A DNA stretch of 49,879 nucleotides from VRUE01 sp036379955 (GTDB taxonomy: Bacteria; Actinomycetota; Thermoleophilia; Solirubrobacterales; 70-9). The first letter of the stretch is position 1. Every line of letters starts with the position of its first letter. A model generated the notes under the pieces. The model was not told the DNA's origin and did no database searches. It was given only the letters and a program-made list of their open reading frames with translations. This document shows, piece after piece, positions 14,497 through 23,478 of the stretch. Position numbers and translations under genes: made by a program. Where the stretch lies: positions 1-49,879 of the forward strand of contig DASVFR010000036.1 in the NCBI GenBank assembly GCA_036379955.1, read 5' to 3'.

Positions 14497-15285
14497 GTGG
14501 CACGAGAAGAGCGACGGATGCTGTTCGACATCCGGGGGAGGCGTAAACACGTCATCCGGGTCGTCTACGCGATCCTCGCGCTGCTGATGGGCGCGAGCCT
14601 CTTCCTCGTCGTCGGCCCCTTCAACATCGCCAACCTGATCGGCGGCAGCGCCACGTCCGAAACGGCCAAGGTGCTGGTCGAACAGGCCGAAAGGGCGGAA
14701 GAAAAGTTGACTCGCGAACCGCAGAACCAGACCGTTCTACTTACCGTGGCTCGCACCAGGGTCGCGGCCGGGAACGCGCAGGCGGAAACGAATCCGCAGA
14801 CTGGCCAGCCGGTCCTCACCCCCGAAGCGCTCGAAAGCTACGAAAAAGCCACCGCGGCGTGGGACGCTTATTTGAAGCAGGCCGAAAGCCCGAGCCCCGC
14901 TGGAGCCTCACTGATGGCCGGCGCGTTCTTCACCCTCGCCGAAAACGTCGGCGAAATCGAACCGATCGACGAAGCGATCGAAGGCGCCGCACGAGCGCAG
15001 CGCATCGCGGCCGAAGCCCAGCCCAGCGTCGGCACGCTGTCGACGCTGGCGATCTACGAATTCTTCAACGGCAACTTCGCGGCCGGCGAAAAGGCCGGCA
15101 AGGAAGCCCAGGCGAAGGCATCCGGCGCCCAGGCGAAAGAAGTCAAGAAACAGATGGCCGAATACCGCAAGGCTGGCGAATCCTGGATAACCCAGAAGAA
15201 GAGCTATGCCAAGACCGAAAAGGAACGGGGCAAAGAATCGCTTGAAAATCCGTTCGGCGGGCTTGGTAGCGGCGCGGGCGGCTGA
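14497..15285 (+). CDS. Membrane-anchored helical (TPR-like) protein
   Basis: A 262-residue protein with one N-terminal membrane helix (about 20-48, VVYAILALLMGASLFLVVGPF) and a helical, alanine/glutamate/lysine-rich domain outside. Helix pairs such as SYEKATAAWDAYLKQAE and LSTLAIYEFFNGNFAAGEK look like degenerate TPR repeats. The tail is rich in glycine. GTG 14497 is 7 nt after tatC; ATG 14518 is an alternative. Being in the tat operon, it might assist Tat substrates, but no family was recognised. Glutamate is coded almost only by GAA here, unlike in hemB and neighbours, which use GAG. Confidence 0.75.
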   Translation: MAREERRMLFDIRGRRKHVIRVVYAILALLMGASLFLVVGPFNIANLIGGSATSETAKVLVEQAERAEEKLTREPQNQTVLLTVARTRVAAGNAQAETNPQTGQPVLTPEALESYEKATAAWDAYLKQAESPSPAGASLMAGAFFTLAENVGEIEPIDEAIEGAARAQRIAAEAQPSVGTLSTLAIYEFFNGNFAAGEKAGKEAQAKASGAQAKEVKKQMAEYRKAGESWITQKKSYAKTEKERGKESLENPFGGLGSGAGG

Positions 15286-15304
15286 CGGCTTCGCGCTGCG
15301 CTAG

Positions 15305-15377
15305 TGGGCCGTGCTGGGCTCGAACCAGCGACCTTGAGATTAAGAGTCTCCTGCTCTACCAACTGAGCTAACGGCCC
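15305..15377 (-). tRNA. tRNA-Lys (CTT anticodon)
   Basis: A 73-nt cloverleaf on the minus strand. Acceptor GGGCCGT pairs with ACGGCCC, the D arm is GCTC...GAGC, the anticodon loop CTCTTAA gives CTT, and the T arm is GCTGG-TTCGAGC-CCAGC. The discriminator is A and CCA is not encoded. The top pair of the anticodon stem is G-A. Confidence 0.95.
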
Positions 15378-15410
15378 GGGAGGGCGAACGATTATAGGAG
15401 CCCGAGCTTT

Positions 15411-16163
15411 CTAGCGGACGGTGCAGCCGCGCTGGACGCTGCCGTCGACGAGCGAGCCGTCGGCGAACTCGAAGCGACCGTGGGTTTGCAGGACGCCGTC
15501 GCTGCAGCGCGCCGAGACGTAGCTGCGGCGACGCCCGTGGAAGCGGTAGCGGCGGCCGATCGTCGCGTCGATGTGGATCAGCGAGCCGAAGCCGCCCGCG
15601 ATCGGCGGCACGTCGAGCGTCGCCCGGTAGCGGTATTCGCCGGCGCGCTTCTCGATCGGAACGACGATGACGAAGCTTTCCGGTTGAGGCGTGAACAGCC
15701 TCCCGTGGACGATCGCGGTCGGGTTCCCTTCCTGGCGCAACCCGTTGAATATGGTCAACTCGGTCTCCGCGGTGAACGCGGCTTCCCCCGACCGGGCGAT
15801 CATCGCCGTCGCGCTGCCTTCGCCGACTATCGACCCACCGCAAGTGGAGCGCGCGTCGAGGGGACTCCTTCCCACCAGCAGCGCCGGGTTGCATTCCGGC
15901 AACCCCGCCGTGCTCAGCCGCCCGTCGCGGTCGAAGTCGAGGACCAGCCGGCGCAGGGCGACGGGTACGCCACCGTCGACGGCCCGCAGGTTCGCTCGCC
16001 CCTTGAACTCGATCGGCGCGAACGCCCGGCGTGGCAGGGTGCGCGGCGTGAAGGCGCCGTCGGCGGTCAACACCAGGTTGCCGAACCTGACCAGCTCCCC
16101 GTGCGCGCTGGCGGCGAGGAGCAGACCTACCGCGGCAAGCGCTGTCGTTAGGAGCCTCTTCAA
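15411..16163 (-). CDS. Secreted protein, family member A of three in the window
   Basis: A 250-residue exported protein with signal peptide MKRLLTTALAAVGLLLAASA. It starts at TTG 16163 behind a strong GGGGAGGAAA ribosome site. The mature part shares a layout with the proteins at 19573 and 37295: FGNLVLTADGAFTP..LP at the start, a cysteine-containing GLPECNPALL segment, a TIFNG segment, IAGGFGS, R/K-YRFHG..RSYVSARC and a final cysteine in VQRGCTVR. Four cysteines probably form disulfides. No enzyme or known domain is recognised, and it is rich in beta strands. It is divergent from the MMPL gene, so a shared envelope role is plausible but inferred. Confidence 0.8.
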   Translation of the reverse strand: MKRLLTTALAAVGLLLAASAHGELVRFGNLVLTADGAFTPRTLPRRAFAPIEFKGRANLRAVDGGVPVALRRLVLDFDRDGRLSTAGLPECNPALLVGRSPLDARSTCGGSIVGEGSATAMIARSGEAAFTAETELTIFNGLRQEGNPTAIVHGRLFTPQPESFVIVVPIEKRAGEYRYRATLDVPPIAGGFGSLIHIDATIGRRYRFHGRRRSYVSARCSDGVLQTHGRFEFADGSLVDGSVQRGCTVR

Positions 16164-16225
16164 GCGATTTCCTCCCCTGGATCAGGCTAGCGCGCCGGCG
16201 GGGCCGCCGGGCCAAAGCGTTCCTT

Positions 16226-16247
16226 AACAGACTCTTCCGCGTCTGTT
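16226..16247. promoter_or_regulatory. Inverted repeat AACAGAC-N8-GTCTGTT
   Basis: A perfect 7-bp inverted repeat with an 8-bp centre in the divergent spacer between the secreted-protein gene and the MMPL gene. Size and symmetry suit a dimeric repressor, but it could also be chance. Confidence 0.35.
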
Positions 16248-16283
16248 CGCCCGCTCCGTCTTCCGGGCCGCCAAACTACCCCT

Positions 16284-19200
16284 GTGCTCGCGAGGAGGAG
16301 CAGGGGGCGGAGCGACGGTTCGCGTGCCGGGGACGCGGACGAGCCACGTCCCCCGATGTCGCTGAGACATCCAGGCCGCGCCCTGGCGGTCGCCGCGATC
16401 CTGATCGTCGCCCTCTCGGCCTTTGGCTTCAGCCTCGAGGACAGGCTCAGCCCCAGCTCACTCGACATTCCCGGCACGAACACCGAACGCGCCAACGCGA
16501 TGCTGCAGGAAAACTTCGGCGACTCGGCGATCTTCGCGATCCTGCTCGAAGGGCCGGCCGGTGCGATCGATCGCCAGGGCCCCGAACTCGTTCGCGCCCT
16601 GCGCCGCGAGGAAGGCGTGACCACGGTCTCTCCCTGGGACCGAGGCGCCACGGCGGCCTTCCGACCGCGGCCGAACCGGGCCCTGATCGTCGCCGACTTC
16701 CACGTCGACGCCGATACGGCGGTCAAGGAAAAGGTCCCGATCGTGGACGAAGTCCTCGAAGAGGAGATCCACCCGCCGGTCGAAGCCATCCAGACGGGAG
16801 CCCCGACCCTGACGCGGACGATCCAGGACGACTCGATCACCGCCGCCGAGCGCGGCGAGCTGATCGCGATGCCGATCCTGTTGATCGTCCTCCTGCTCGT
16901 CTTTCGCTCCCCGGTGGCGGCTGCGATCCCACTCGGCTTCGGCGCGATCGCCGTTCTCACCTCGCGTGGCCTGCTCTCGGTGCTCACCCACTTCGTCGGC
17001 GTCGACGCCCTGGCTCTGACGGTCTGCTCGATGATGGGCCTGGCTCTCGGGGTCGACTACGCGCTGCTGATGGTGTCCCGCTTCCGCGAAGAGCTGGCCG
17101 AAGGCTCCGAGCCCCTCGACGCCGCCTGGGCCACCCGGCGCACCGCCGGTCGGACGACGATCTTCGCCGGCAGCACGCTGATCCTCTCGATGGTCGTGGC
17201 GATGTTCGTCGTTCCCGGCGCCCTGCTCGTCTCACTCGCCGGCACGCTGGCCCTGGTCGTCCTGCTCACCGTGGTCGTCGCCACCTTCGTCGGTCCACCG
17301 ATCCTCGTCCTGCTTGGGGCCAACGTCGATCGCTGGCGGGTCGGCCCGGCGCCCAACGGGGAGCGCTCGCGGCTGATGCTGATCGTCACCGCGGCGCTGC
17401 GCCGGCCGGCCCCGGTGGCGGCGGCGATCGCCGCGGTCGTCCTCGTCCTCGCCGCCCCGGCGCTGGCGTTGAAGACCGGTCCCTTCACGGTGGGCGAACT
17501 CCCCCACGACTCTCCGGCCCGGCAGGATGCCGAACGCGTCCAGGACGCGGTGGGCTCGGGCTTCGAAGCGCCGTTCGTCGTCGTCGCCGTCGCCAAGGAC
17601 GGCACGATCACCGAACCGAAGCGCCTTACCGCGATGAGCCGCTGGCAGCGGGAAGTCGCCGAAACCAAGGGCGTCCAGTCCGTGATCGGACCGGGTCAGG
17701 CCGCCAAAGCGGTGGAACCGCTGCGTCGCAACGGTCGGGTGCTGCTCGCCTCCAATGGGAAGACCGGGCCAATCGCCCAGGTCAGCCGGCTCGGCCGCAA
17801 TCTCAACCGCGCCGCCGGCGGGGTGGCGACGATGCGCCGCGGCATCGCCCAGGCCGCCGCCGGGGCCAGCCTCCTCGCGCACGAAGGAGGCAAGGGCGCC
17901 GATGGCGCTCGCCAGCTGGCTCAGGGCCTCGGCGAAGCGACCGTCGGCGGCGAAGAAGCGGTCGAAGCGATCGGCAAGTTCGCGGAAGGCTCGAAGAAGC
18001 TCGCCGAAGCCCAGGAAGAAGCGGCGACCGGCAGCCTCCAGCTCAAGTTCGCGACGCACGATCTGATCCCGCCGCTGACGCTCAACGCGCTGCCCCACGC
18101 GCGACGTCTGAAACGCTCGCTCGATTCCGATGCGGAAAGCACGGTGCCAAAGCTGGAAGGCGAAGCGAAGACCGTCGACGGCGAGCTGAAGACGGTGGTC
18201 CAGCTGCTGGAAGGGATGACCGTCGGCCAGTCCGATCCGAACTACGCCGCCACCCTGGAAGCGGCCCGGCACGCTTCGGCGGTCGCCGGCACCCTGCCCC
18301 CCGAACTCGCTGCCCTGCAGGTGCGCCTCAGCGAAGACGCGCACGATGCCAAGGAAGTCAAGGCCTACCTCGAAAGCACGGTGACCGATCTGGGCCGGGT
18401 CAGCGAAGCCGCCAAACGCCTCTCCGACGGCCTCTTCAAGATCTCGCGCGGCGCCAACAAGCTGGCCAAGGGCGCGGCAAGGCTGGACAAGGAAGCGCAG
18501 AGGATTCCGGGCGAACTGGAACTGGCGGCTACCGGCGCGACGGAACTGGCCAGCGGCTTGGCGCAGCTGGTCAACGCCAACTCCGAACTCGCACGCGGCC
18601 TCGCCGAAGGCTTCAGCCGCTCCTACCCGATCCAGTCCGGCCTGCGCCGGGCGAGCGTGCGGATCACCGCTCAGGGCGCCCGGCTGAATCGCCAGGCAAC
18701 CCGCCTGCGCCGCACCTCACCGGGGATCTTCGACTCCGGCTACTTCGTCCTCTCCGCCCTCGACGGGACCCGGGGGCAGCTGCACGAGGCGGCCTCGCAG
18801 GCAGTCGACCTAAACGGCGGCGGTCAGGCGGCGCGGTTCCTCGTCACCAGCGAATACGGCTTCAACTCCGACGGCTCGATAAGGCTCAACAAGGAGCTCG
18901 AAGAAGACGCCGGCAAATTGGGCAGGACCGCCGACGTCGAAGCCGGCGTAGCGGGCGGCACGGCGACCCTCAACACCTACAGCCGCGTGACCAAAGAGCG
19001 CATGCCCCTGGTGATCGTGGCGATCACGATCGCCACCTTCCTCGTCCTCGTCCTCGTCCTGCGCTCGCTGCCGCTGGCCGGGATCGCGGTCGGGCTCAAC
19101 CTGTTGACCGTCGCCGTCGCCTTTGGCGTCCTCACCCTGCTCACTCACGTGCCCGAGGGCTGGCCGTTGGGCGGGCGCACCTACGTCAACGCGGTCGGCG

Positions 19201-19562
19201 CGACGATGATCTTCGGCGTCGTCTTCGGCCTCTCGATCGACTACGCCGTCTTTCTCCTCGTGCGGATGCGCGAGCACTTCGATCGCCACGGCGACCACGC
19301 CGCCGCGATCGATTTCGGCCTCGAGCGCACCGCCCGGGTGATCACCGGCGCCGCGGTGATCATGATGGCGGTCTTCATCGCCTTTGCCGGGGCGCCGGTG
19401 CAGACGGTCAGCCAGCTCGGAATCGGGCTGACCGTCGCGGTGCTGCTGGACGCCACGGTGGTCCGCATCGTCCTGTTGCCGGCGCTGATGCTCCTGATCG
19501 GGAAGCGCGTCTGGTGGCTACCGCGCCCGCTGGAGCGGGTGCTGCCACGCCTCAACGTCTGA
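16284..19562 (+). CDS. MMPL/RND-family transporter with coiled YhgE-like periplasmic insert
   Basis: A 1092-residue membrane protein with two MMPL domains. The first has helices around residues 30-50 and 190-350 including MGLALGVDYALLMVSRFREE; the second (about 905-1085) includes VFGLSIDYAVFLLVRMREHF. These are the paired transmembrane motifs of RND/MMPL lipid exporters. Between them (about 510-780) lies a long helical region with repeated L-x-x-G spacing (GARQLAQGLGEATVGG, LSDGLFKISRGANKLAKGA), as in YhgE/Pip proteins. GTG 16284 gives the longest form; ATG 16356 just before the first helix is equally possible. It lies 1 kb before the MCE cassette and probably moves lipids or surface material. 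Confidence 0.88.
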   Translation: MLARRSRGRSDGSRAGDADEPRPPMSLRHPGRALAVAAILIVALSAFGFSLEDRLSPSSLDIPGTNTERANAMLQENFGDSAIFAILLEGPAGAIDRQGPELVRALRREEGVTTVSPWDRGATAAFRPRPNRALIVADFHVDADTAVKEKVPIVDEVLEEEIHPPVEAIQTGAPTLTRTIQDDSITAAERGELIAMPILLIVLLLVFRSPVAAAIPLGFGAIAVLTSRGLLSVLTHFVGVDALALTVCSMMGLALGVDYALLMVSRFREELAEGSEPLDAAWATRRTAGRTTIFAGSTLILSMVVAMFVVPGALLVSLAGTLALVVLLTVVVATFVGPPILVLLGANVDRWRVGPAPNGERSRLMLIVTAALRRPAPVAAAIAAVVLVLAAPALALKTGPFTVGELPHDSPARQDAERVQDAVGSGFEAPFVVVAVAKDGTITEPKRLTAMSRWQREVAETKGVQSVIGPGQAAKAVEPLRRNGRVLLASNGKTGPIAQVSRLGRNLNRAAGGVATMRRGIAQAAAGASLLAHEGGKGADGARQLAQGLGEATVGGEEAVEAIGKFAEGSKKLAEAQEEAATGSLQLKFATHDLIPPLTLNALPHARRLKRSLDSDAESTVPKLEGEAKTVDGELKTVVQLLEGMTVGQSDPNYAATLEAARHASAVAGTLPPELAALQVRLSEDAHDAKEVKAYLESTVTDLGRVSEAAKRLSDGLFKISRGANKLAKGAARLDKEAQRIPGELELAATGATELASGLAQLVNANSELARGLAEGFSRSYPIQSGLRRASVRITAQGARLNRQATRLRRTSPGIFDSGYFVLSALDGTRGQLHEAASQAVDLNGGGQAARFLVTSEYGFNSDGSIRLNKELEEDAGKLGRTADVEAGVAGGTATLNTYSRVTKERMPLVIVAITIATFLVLVLVLRSLPLAGIAVGLNLLTVAVAFGVLTLLTHVPEGWPLGGRTYVNAVGATMIFGVVFGLSIDYAVFLLVRMREHFDRHGDHAAAIDFGLERTARVITGAAVIMMAVFIAFAGAPVQTVSQLGIGLTVAVLLDATVVRIVLLPALMLLIGKRVWWLPRPLERVLPRLNV

Positions 19563-19572
19563 TCGACGCCCG

Positions 19573-20355
19573 TTACTTCTTTTGCGCGCACTTCCCCTTT
19601 ACGCTCGGGGTCAGCGATTCGCCGTCGAGGAAGACGAACTCGCCCCGGGACTTCCAGCTGGTCGTCGGGCAGGTGGCGCTGATGAAGCTGCGCTGCTTGC
19701 CTTTGTAGGAGTACTTCTTGAAGACCTTGAGCTTGACCCCGGTGACGGCTCCCTGGCCGCCGGCGAGCAGTGGAATGGTCACGTCGAGCCGCGCCCCGAA
19801 GCCCTGCTTGTTGTAGCTCTTGACGACGCCGACGAGAACCACCGTGGTCTGGATCGGGGTCTGGCTGTAGAGGTGGAGGAGGATCACCGGCTTGCCCCCC
19901 TGGGGAATGCCGTTGAAGATCGTCATACCGGCGACGACCGGGAAGACTTTTTCGCCGACCACGAGGTCGAGCGACCCTTCGCCACCGCCGATCTGTGCCC
20001 GTTTGCATTCTTCGAGCGCCTTTTCGGTCGAGGTGTTCTGCAGCTTTGCCGGGTCGCAGGTCGGGTAGCCCTTGGTGAAGATCGTTACGCCTTTGGGGAA
20101 GTCGACTACGGCCCGCGTGGCCGGGATCGGGACGCCGTTGGCTCTCGTGGGGTTGCCGGTCGCCGTCGTGACTTCGAGGGTCGCCGGGGTCGGCTGGGTC
20201 TTCGAGCGCTTCGTGGGCGTGATCTTGACGCCCATGCTCTGCGTATTGCCGTCGGCGCCGACGAGGGTGGGGGACTGCACGGCTCCGGCCACGCCAGCGA
20301 CCGCCACGGCTACACCAACCGCCATGGCAACGGCGAAAATCAAACGTATGCGCAT
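19573..20355 (-). CDS. Secreted protein, family member B of three
   Basis: A 260-residue exported protein with an N-terminal signal peptide (MRIRLIFAVAMAVGVAVAVA). ATG 20355 is set by AAAAGGAG upstream. It shares with the proteins at 15411 and 37295 the cysteine-containing GYPTCDPAKLQN segment, MTIFNG, PLLAGGQG, KKYSYKGKQRSFISATC and a terminal cysteine (KGKCAQKK). It lacks the FGNLVLT start of member A and has a Thr/Pro-rich N-terminal part instead. Its leader (GCCAAA, AAAGGAG, then AATGCGCA at the start) resembles that of the 37295 gene. It lies convergent to MMPL and divergent to the MCE cassette. Function unknown. Confidence 0.8.
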   Translation of the reverse strand: MRIRLIFAVAMAVGVAVAVAGVAGAVQSPTLVGADGNTQSMGVKITPTKRSKTQPTPATLEVTTATGNPTRANGVPIPATRAVVDFPKGVTIFTKGYPTCDPAKLQNTSTEKALEECKRAQIGGGEGSLDLVVGEKVFPVVAGMTIFNGIPQGGKPVILLHLYSQTPIQTTVVLVGVVKSYNKQGFGARLDVTIPLLAGGQGAVTGVKLKVFKKYSYKGKQRSFISATCPTTSWKSRGEFVFLDGESLTPSVKGKCAQKK

Positions 20356-20405
20356 TGGCTTTTGCTCCTTTTCCGTTTGGCCAAGCGCCTCCCAACTCCT
20401 TAACC

Positions 20406-20426
20406 CGCTACAGCTCCAGAGTAGCG
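20406..20426. promoter_or_regulatory. Inverted repeat in the MCE/secreted-protein divergent spacer
   Basis: CGCTAC-N9-GTAGCG, extended imperfectly by TTAAC on the left and GTTGAA on the right. It lies between two divergent genes and is a candidate operator. Confidence 0.3.
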
Positions 20427-20539
20427 CGTTGAATTCCAGTTAAGTACCTGCATGTCTCGCGCTTGGCAGCGGGCCGCTCGGATACGATTCTGCGGCCGTT
20501 CCGCCGGATCGGAGGCCGGGGAACCGCAAGCGACGATCC

Positions 20540-21943
20540 GTGGCTGCTAATCCCCAAGGCGAGGAAAAGGGCCCGGCGCAGAGCCGGCGAACTACCCCCG
20601 CCCGGATCGCGGCGATCGCGGTCCTCGCCGCTGCCGTGATCGCGCTTGGAGTCGTCATCTTCGGCGGCAGCGGCGAACACCACTACAAGCTTCTCTTCCA
20701 GAACGCCAGCCAGCTCGTCCCCGACAACCAGGTGCTGATCGGCGGTCAGCCGGTCGGCTCGGTCGAAAGCATCGGGCTCACCGACGACAACCTGGCGGAG
20801 GTCAAGATCGGCGTCGAACAGGAGCTGCACGAGGGCACGACGGCGACGATCCGCGCCACCTCGCTCTCCGGCGTGGCAAACCACTACGTCTCGGTCAGCC
20901 CCGGTCCCAACAGCAGCCCGCCGCTGGCCGAAGGCGCCACGCTCGGCCTCTCCTCGACCACGACCCCGGTCGACATCGACCAGTTCTTCAACACCTTCCC
21001 GACCCCGGTGCGCAAGGCGCTCGGCCAGTTCATCCGCGGCAACGCCGCCTGGTATGCGGGCCGTGGCGAAGACGCCAACCGCTCCTTCCAGTACTTCGGC
21101 GTCGGCCTCAACCGGGCCGGGGCCCTGTTCCACGAGCTGAGCGCCGACGAACGCCTCTTTGCCCGCTTCCTCGTCAGCTCCAGCCGGCTCAGCACGGCGG
21201 TCTCCGAACGCGGCGCCGAGCTCTCCAGCGCGATCTCCAACGCCAGCACCGCGTTCGGCTCGATCGCCGAGGAGAACGCCGCCCTCGGCCGCAGCCTCGC
21301 CCTGCTGCCGCCCACCTTCCGCCAGGCGAACACGACCTTCGTCAATCTGAGGGCCGCCCTCGACGATCTCGAACCGCTGATCGACACCTCGCGAACCGCG
21401 ACGAAGAACCTCGCGCCCTTCCTGCGGGAACTGCATCCGGTGCTCTCCAAGGCCACGCCGGTGTTCAGGAACCTCCGCCTCACCGTCGCCCGGCCCGGCT
21501 TCGCCAACGACGCCAACGAACTGCTGGCGGCGCTGCCGACGGTCCAGCAGCGCGCCGCGCGGACCTTCCCACACGGCGAAGAAGCGATCGCCGCCTTCCA
21601 ACCGAACCTGAACTTCCTCCGCGCCTACATGCCCGATCTCTTCAACGGCTTCGCCAAGCTCGGCGCGGTCACCGCCCCCTATGACGCGAACGGGCACTAC
21701 ACGCGGGTCAGCTTCTCCGATCTCAACATCTTCAAGTACCCCGAAAGCGGCAACACGCTGGTGCCGATCTCGCCGAGCGAACAGTACGACGCGTTCGGCG
21801 AAGCGGCGGGCGTCAAGAGGCGCTGCCCGGGCGGCGCCAGCCAGCCGGCCGCCGACGGCTCCAGCCCCTTCGTAGAACCGACGTTCCCCGGCTCGATCGC
21901 GGCCGGCGACTGCAACCCGAACGACGCGCCTCCTGGACCATGA
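20540..21943 (+). CDS. MCE-family lipid-binding protein 1
   Basis: A 467-residue MCE protein. One N-terminal membrane helix (about 23-42) anchors it. The MCE domain follows (about 48-125: YKLLFQNASQLVPDNQVLIG, GQPVGSVESIGL), then a helical stalk beginning PVDIDQFFNTFPTPVRKAL that should build the tunnel of a hetero-hexamer, and a Pro/Gly tail. Such proteins carry lipids across the periplasm or cell wall. It starts at GTG 20540 with no clear Shine-Dalgarno and is the first of six overlapping genes. Usual partners YrbE and Mkl are not present in the window. Confidence 0.92.
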   Translation: MAANPQGEEKGPAQSRRTTPARIAAIAVLAAAVIALGVVIFGGSGEHHYKLLFQNASQLVPDNQVLIGGQPVGSVESIGLTDDNLAEVKIGVEQELHEGTTATIRATSLSGVANHYVSVSPGPNSSPPLAEGATLGLSSTTTPVDIDQFFNTFPTPVRKALGQFIRGNAAWYAGRGEDANRSFQYFGVGLNRAGALFHELSADERLFARFLVSSSRLSTAVSERGAELSSAISNASTAFGSIAEENAALGRSLALLPPTFRQANTTFVNLRAALDDLEPLIDTSRTATKNLAPFLRELHPVLSKATPVFRNLRLTVARPGFANDANELLAALPTVQQRAARTFPHGEEAIAAFQPNLNFLRAYMPDLFNGFAKLGAVTAPYDANGHYTRVSFSDLNIFKYPESGNTLVPISPSEQYDAFGEAAGVKRRCPGGASQPAADGSSPFVEPTFPGSIAAGDCNPNDAPPGP

Positions 21944-23478
21944 GGCGGCGGCGGACATTCGCGCTCGGGGCGCTGGCAGCGGCGGCGATCGTCGTGGTCG
22001 TCCTGCTCGTCTCCGGCGGCAGCGGCGAAAGCGGCTACGTCGTGCGCGCGATCTTCGACAACGGCTCCTTCATGGTCAAAGGCGAGCAGGTCCGCGTCGC
22101 CGGCGCCAACGTCGGCGAAATCGAGTCGGTCGACGTGACCCGGCCGGGCGAGGTCGACAGCTACGAAAACGGCAAGGCGCAAGCGGTCCCGGGCAAGGCC
22201 GTGATCGTGATGAAGATCACCGACCCCGGCTTCCAGGACTTCCGCAGCGACGCCAGCTGCCTGATTCGGCCGCAGTCGCTGATCGGCGAGAAGTTCGTCG
22301 ACTGCCGACCGACGATCCCCCGGGCTCCCGGCACCCAGCCGGCGCCGGCGCTGAAGAAGGTGCCCTCCGGCCAGCCGGGCGCCGGCCAGTACCTGCTGCC
22401 GCTGCAGAACAACAGCACCAGCGTCGACCCCGACCTGATCAACGACATCAACAAACTCCCCTACGCTCAGCGCTTCCGCTTGATCTTCAACGAACTGGGC
22501 GCCGGGCTGGCGGCGCGCGGCCCGGACATCGAAGCGGCGGTCAAGCGGGCCAACCCGGTGCTGCGCGACGCCGACCGCCTGATCGGCACCCTCAACGAAC
22601 AGCGCGACCGCCTCGTCAAGCTCGCCGTCGACTCCGAAACGATCCTCGAACCGCTCTCGCGCGTGCGGGCTCACGTCGCCGGCTTCTTCGCCAACTCCGG
22701 CGCCGCCGCCGAAGCGAGTGCCGAAAAGGGGGCGGCGCTGGAAGCTTCGCTGCGCAAGTTCCCCGCCTTCCTGCGTGAGTTCCGCGCGACTATGCACAGC
22801 CTGCAGGGCTTCTCCGAAGCGGCGACGCCGGTCTTCGCGGACCTCGGCAGGGCGGCGCCCTCCTTCACCGAAGCGACCCGTGAGCTGACCCCGTTCTCGG
22901 CGGCCTCGACGGTGGCGCTGAAGTCGCTTGGGGCGACGGGCGAAATCGCCGGCCCGACGCTGGTAGCCGCCGACCCGATCGTGCGCAAGACCACCGAACT
23001 CGCCAACACGGGGGCCAGCCCGACGACGAAGCTGGCCGAATTCTTCGGCAGCGTCCGCGAAACTGGCGGCTGGAACGGCCTCGTCGACCTGATCTACAAC
23101 GGCGCGGCGACGACCAACGGCTTCGACGAATACGGCCACTTCCTGCGCAGCATCGTCACCCTCACCAACTGCCTGGAATACGAAATCGCGGAATCGAGCA
23201 GCTGCTCGGCCAAGTTCACCGGTCCCAACGCCGGCACCTCCTCGGCCGGGGTCAGCGAACTTCTCAGGGCGCTCGAAGAAGTCGAAGAAGCCGAAGCGAG
23301 CGCGGCCGGCGGCACCCTCGCCCGTCCCGGCACCTCGGGGCCCTCGCTATCGCCCTCCGCACCGACCGGCCCGGCGGCTCCCGAGCTGGGCGAAGGCCAG
23401 AGCCTCGGCGAAGCGGACCTCGCGCCCCTGCAGCGCCGGCGCGCGCTGCTCGACTACGCGCTGGGGGCTGGCGGATGA
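21940..23478 (+). CDS. MCE-family lipid-binding protein 2
   Basis: A 512-residue MCE protein with a membrane helix at about 8-25 and an MCE domain (YVVRAIFDNGSFMVKGEQVR, VAGANVGEIESVDV). An insertion with Cys (ASCLIRPQSLIGEKFVDC) suggests a disulfide, and a long helical stalk follows. The tail is Ser/Pro/Gly-rich (about 450-495). It overlaps its upstream neighbour by 4 nt (ATGA), so the six genes are a single translationally coupled unit. One subunit of a presumed hetero-hexamer is its likely role. Confidence 0.92.
   Translation: MRRRRTFALGALAAAAIVVVVLLVSGGSGESGYVVRAIFDNGSFMVKGEQVRVAGANVGEIESVDVTRPGEVDSYENGKAQAVPGKAVIVMKITDPGFQDFRSDASCLIRPQSLIGEKFVDCRPTIPRAPGTQPAPALKKVPSGQPGAGQYLLPLQNNSTSVDPDLINDINKLPYAQRFRLIFNELGAGLAARGPDIEAAVKRANPVLRDADRLIGTLNEQRDRLVKLAVDSETILEPLSRVRAHVAGFFANSGAAAEASAEKGAALEASLRKFPAFLREFRATMHSLQGFSEAATPVFADLGRAAPSFTEATRELTPFSAASTVALKSLGATGEIAGPTLVAADPIVRKTTELANTGASPTTKLAEFFGSVRETGGWNGLVDLIYNGAATTNGFDEYGHFLRSIVTLTNCLEYEIAESSSCSAKFTGPNAGTSSAGVSELLRALEEVEEAEASAAGGTLARPGTSGPSLSPSAPTGPAAPELGEGQSLGEADLAPLQRRRALLDYALGAGG

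Noticed and set aside
16187..18344. Long minus-strand frames inside the MMPL gene
   Set aside because: They mirror the third-position bias of the plus-strand gene and contain no motif.
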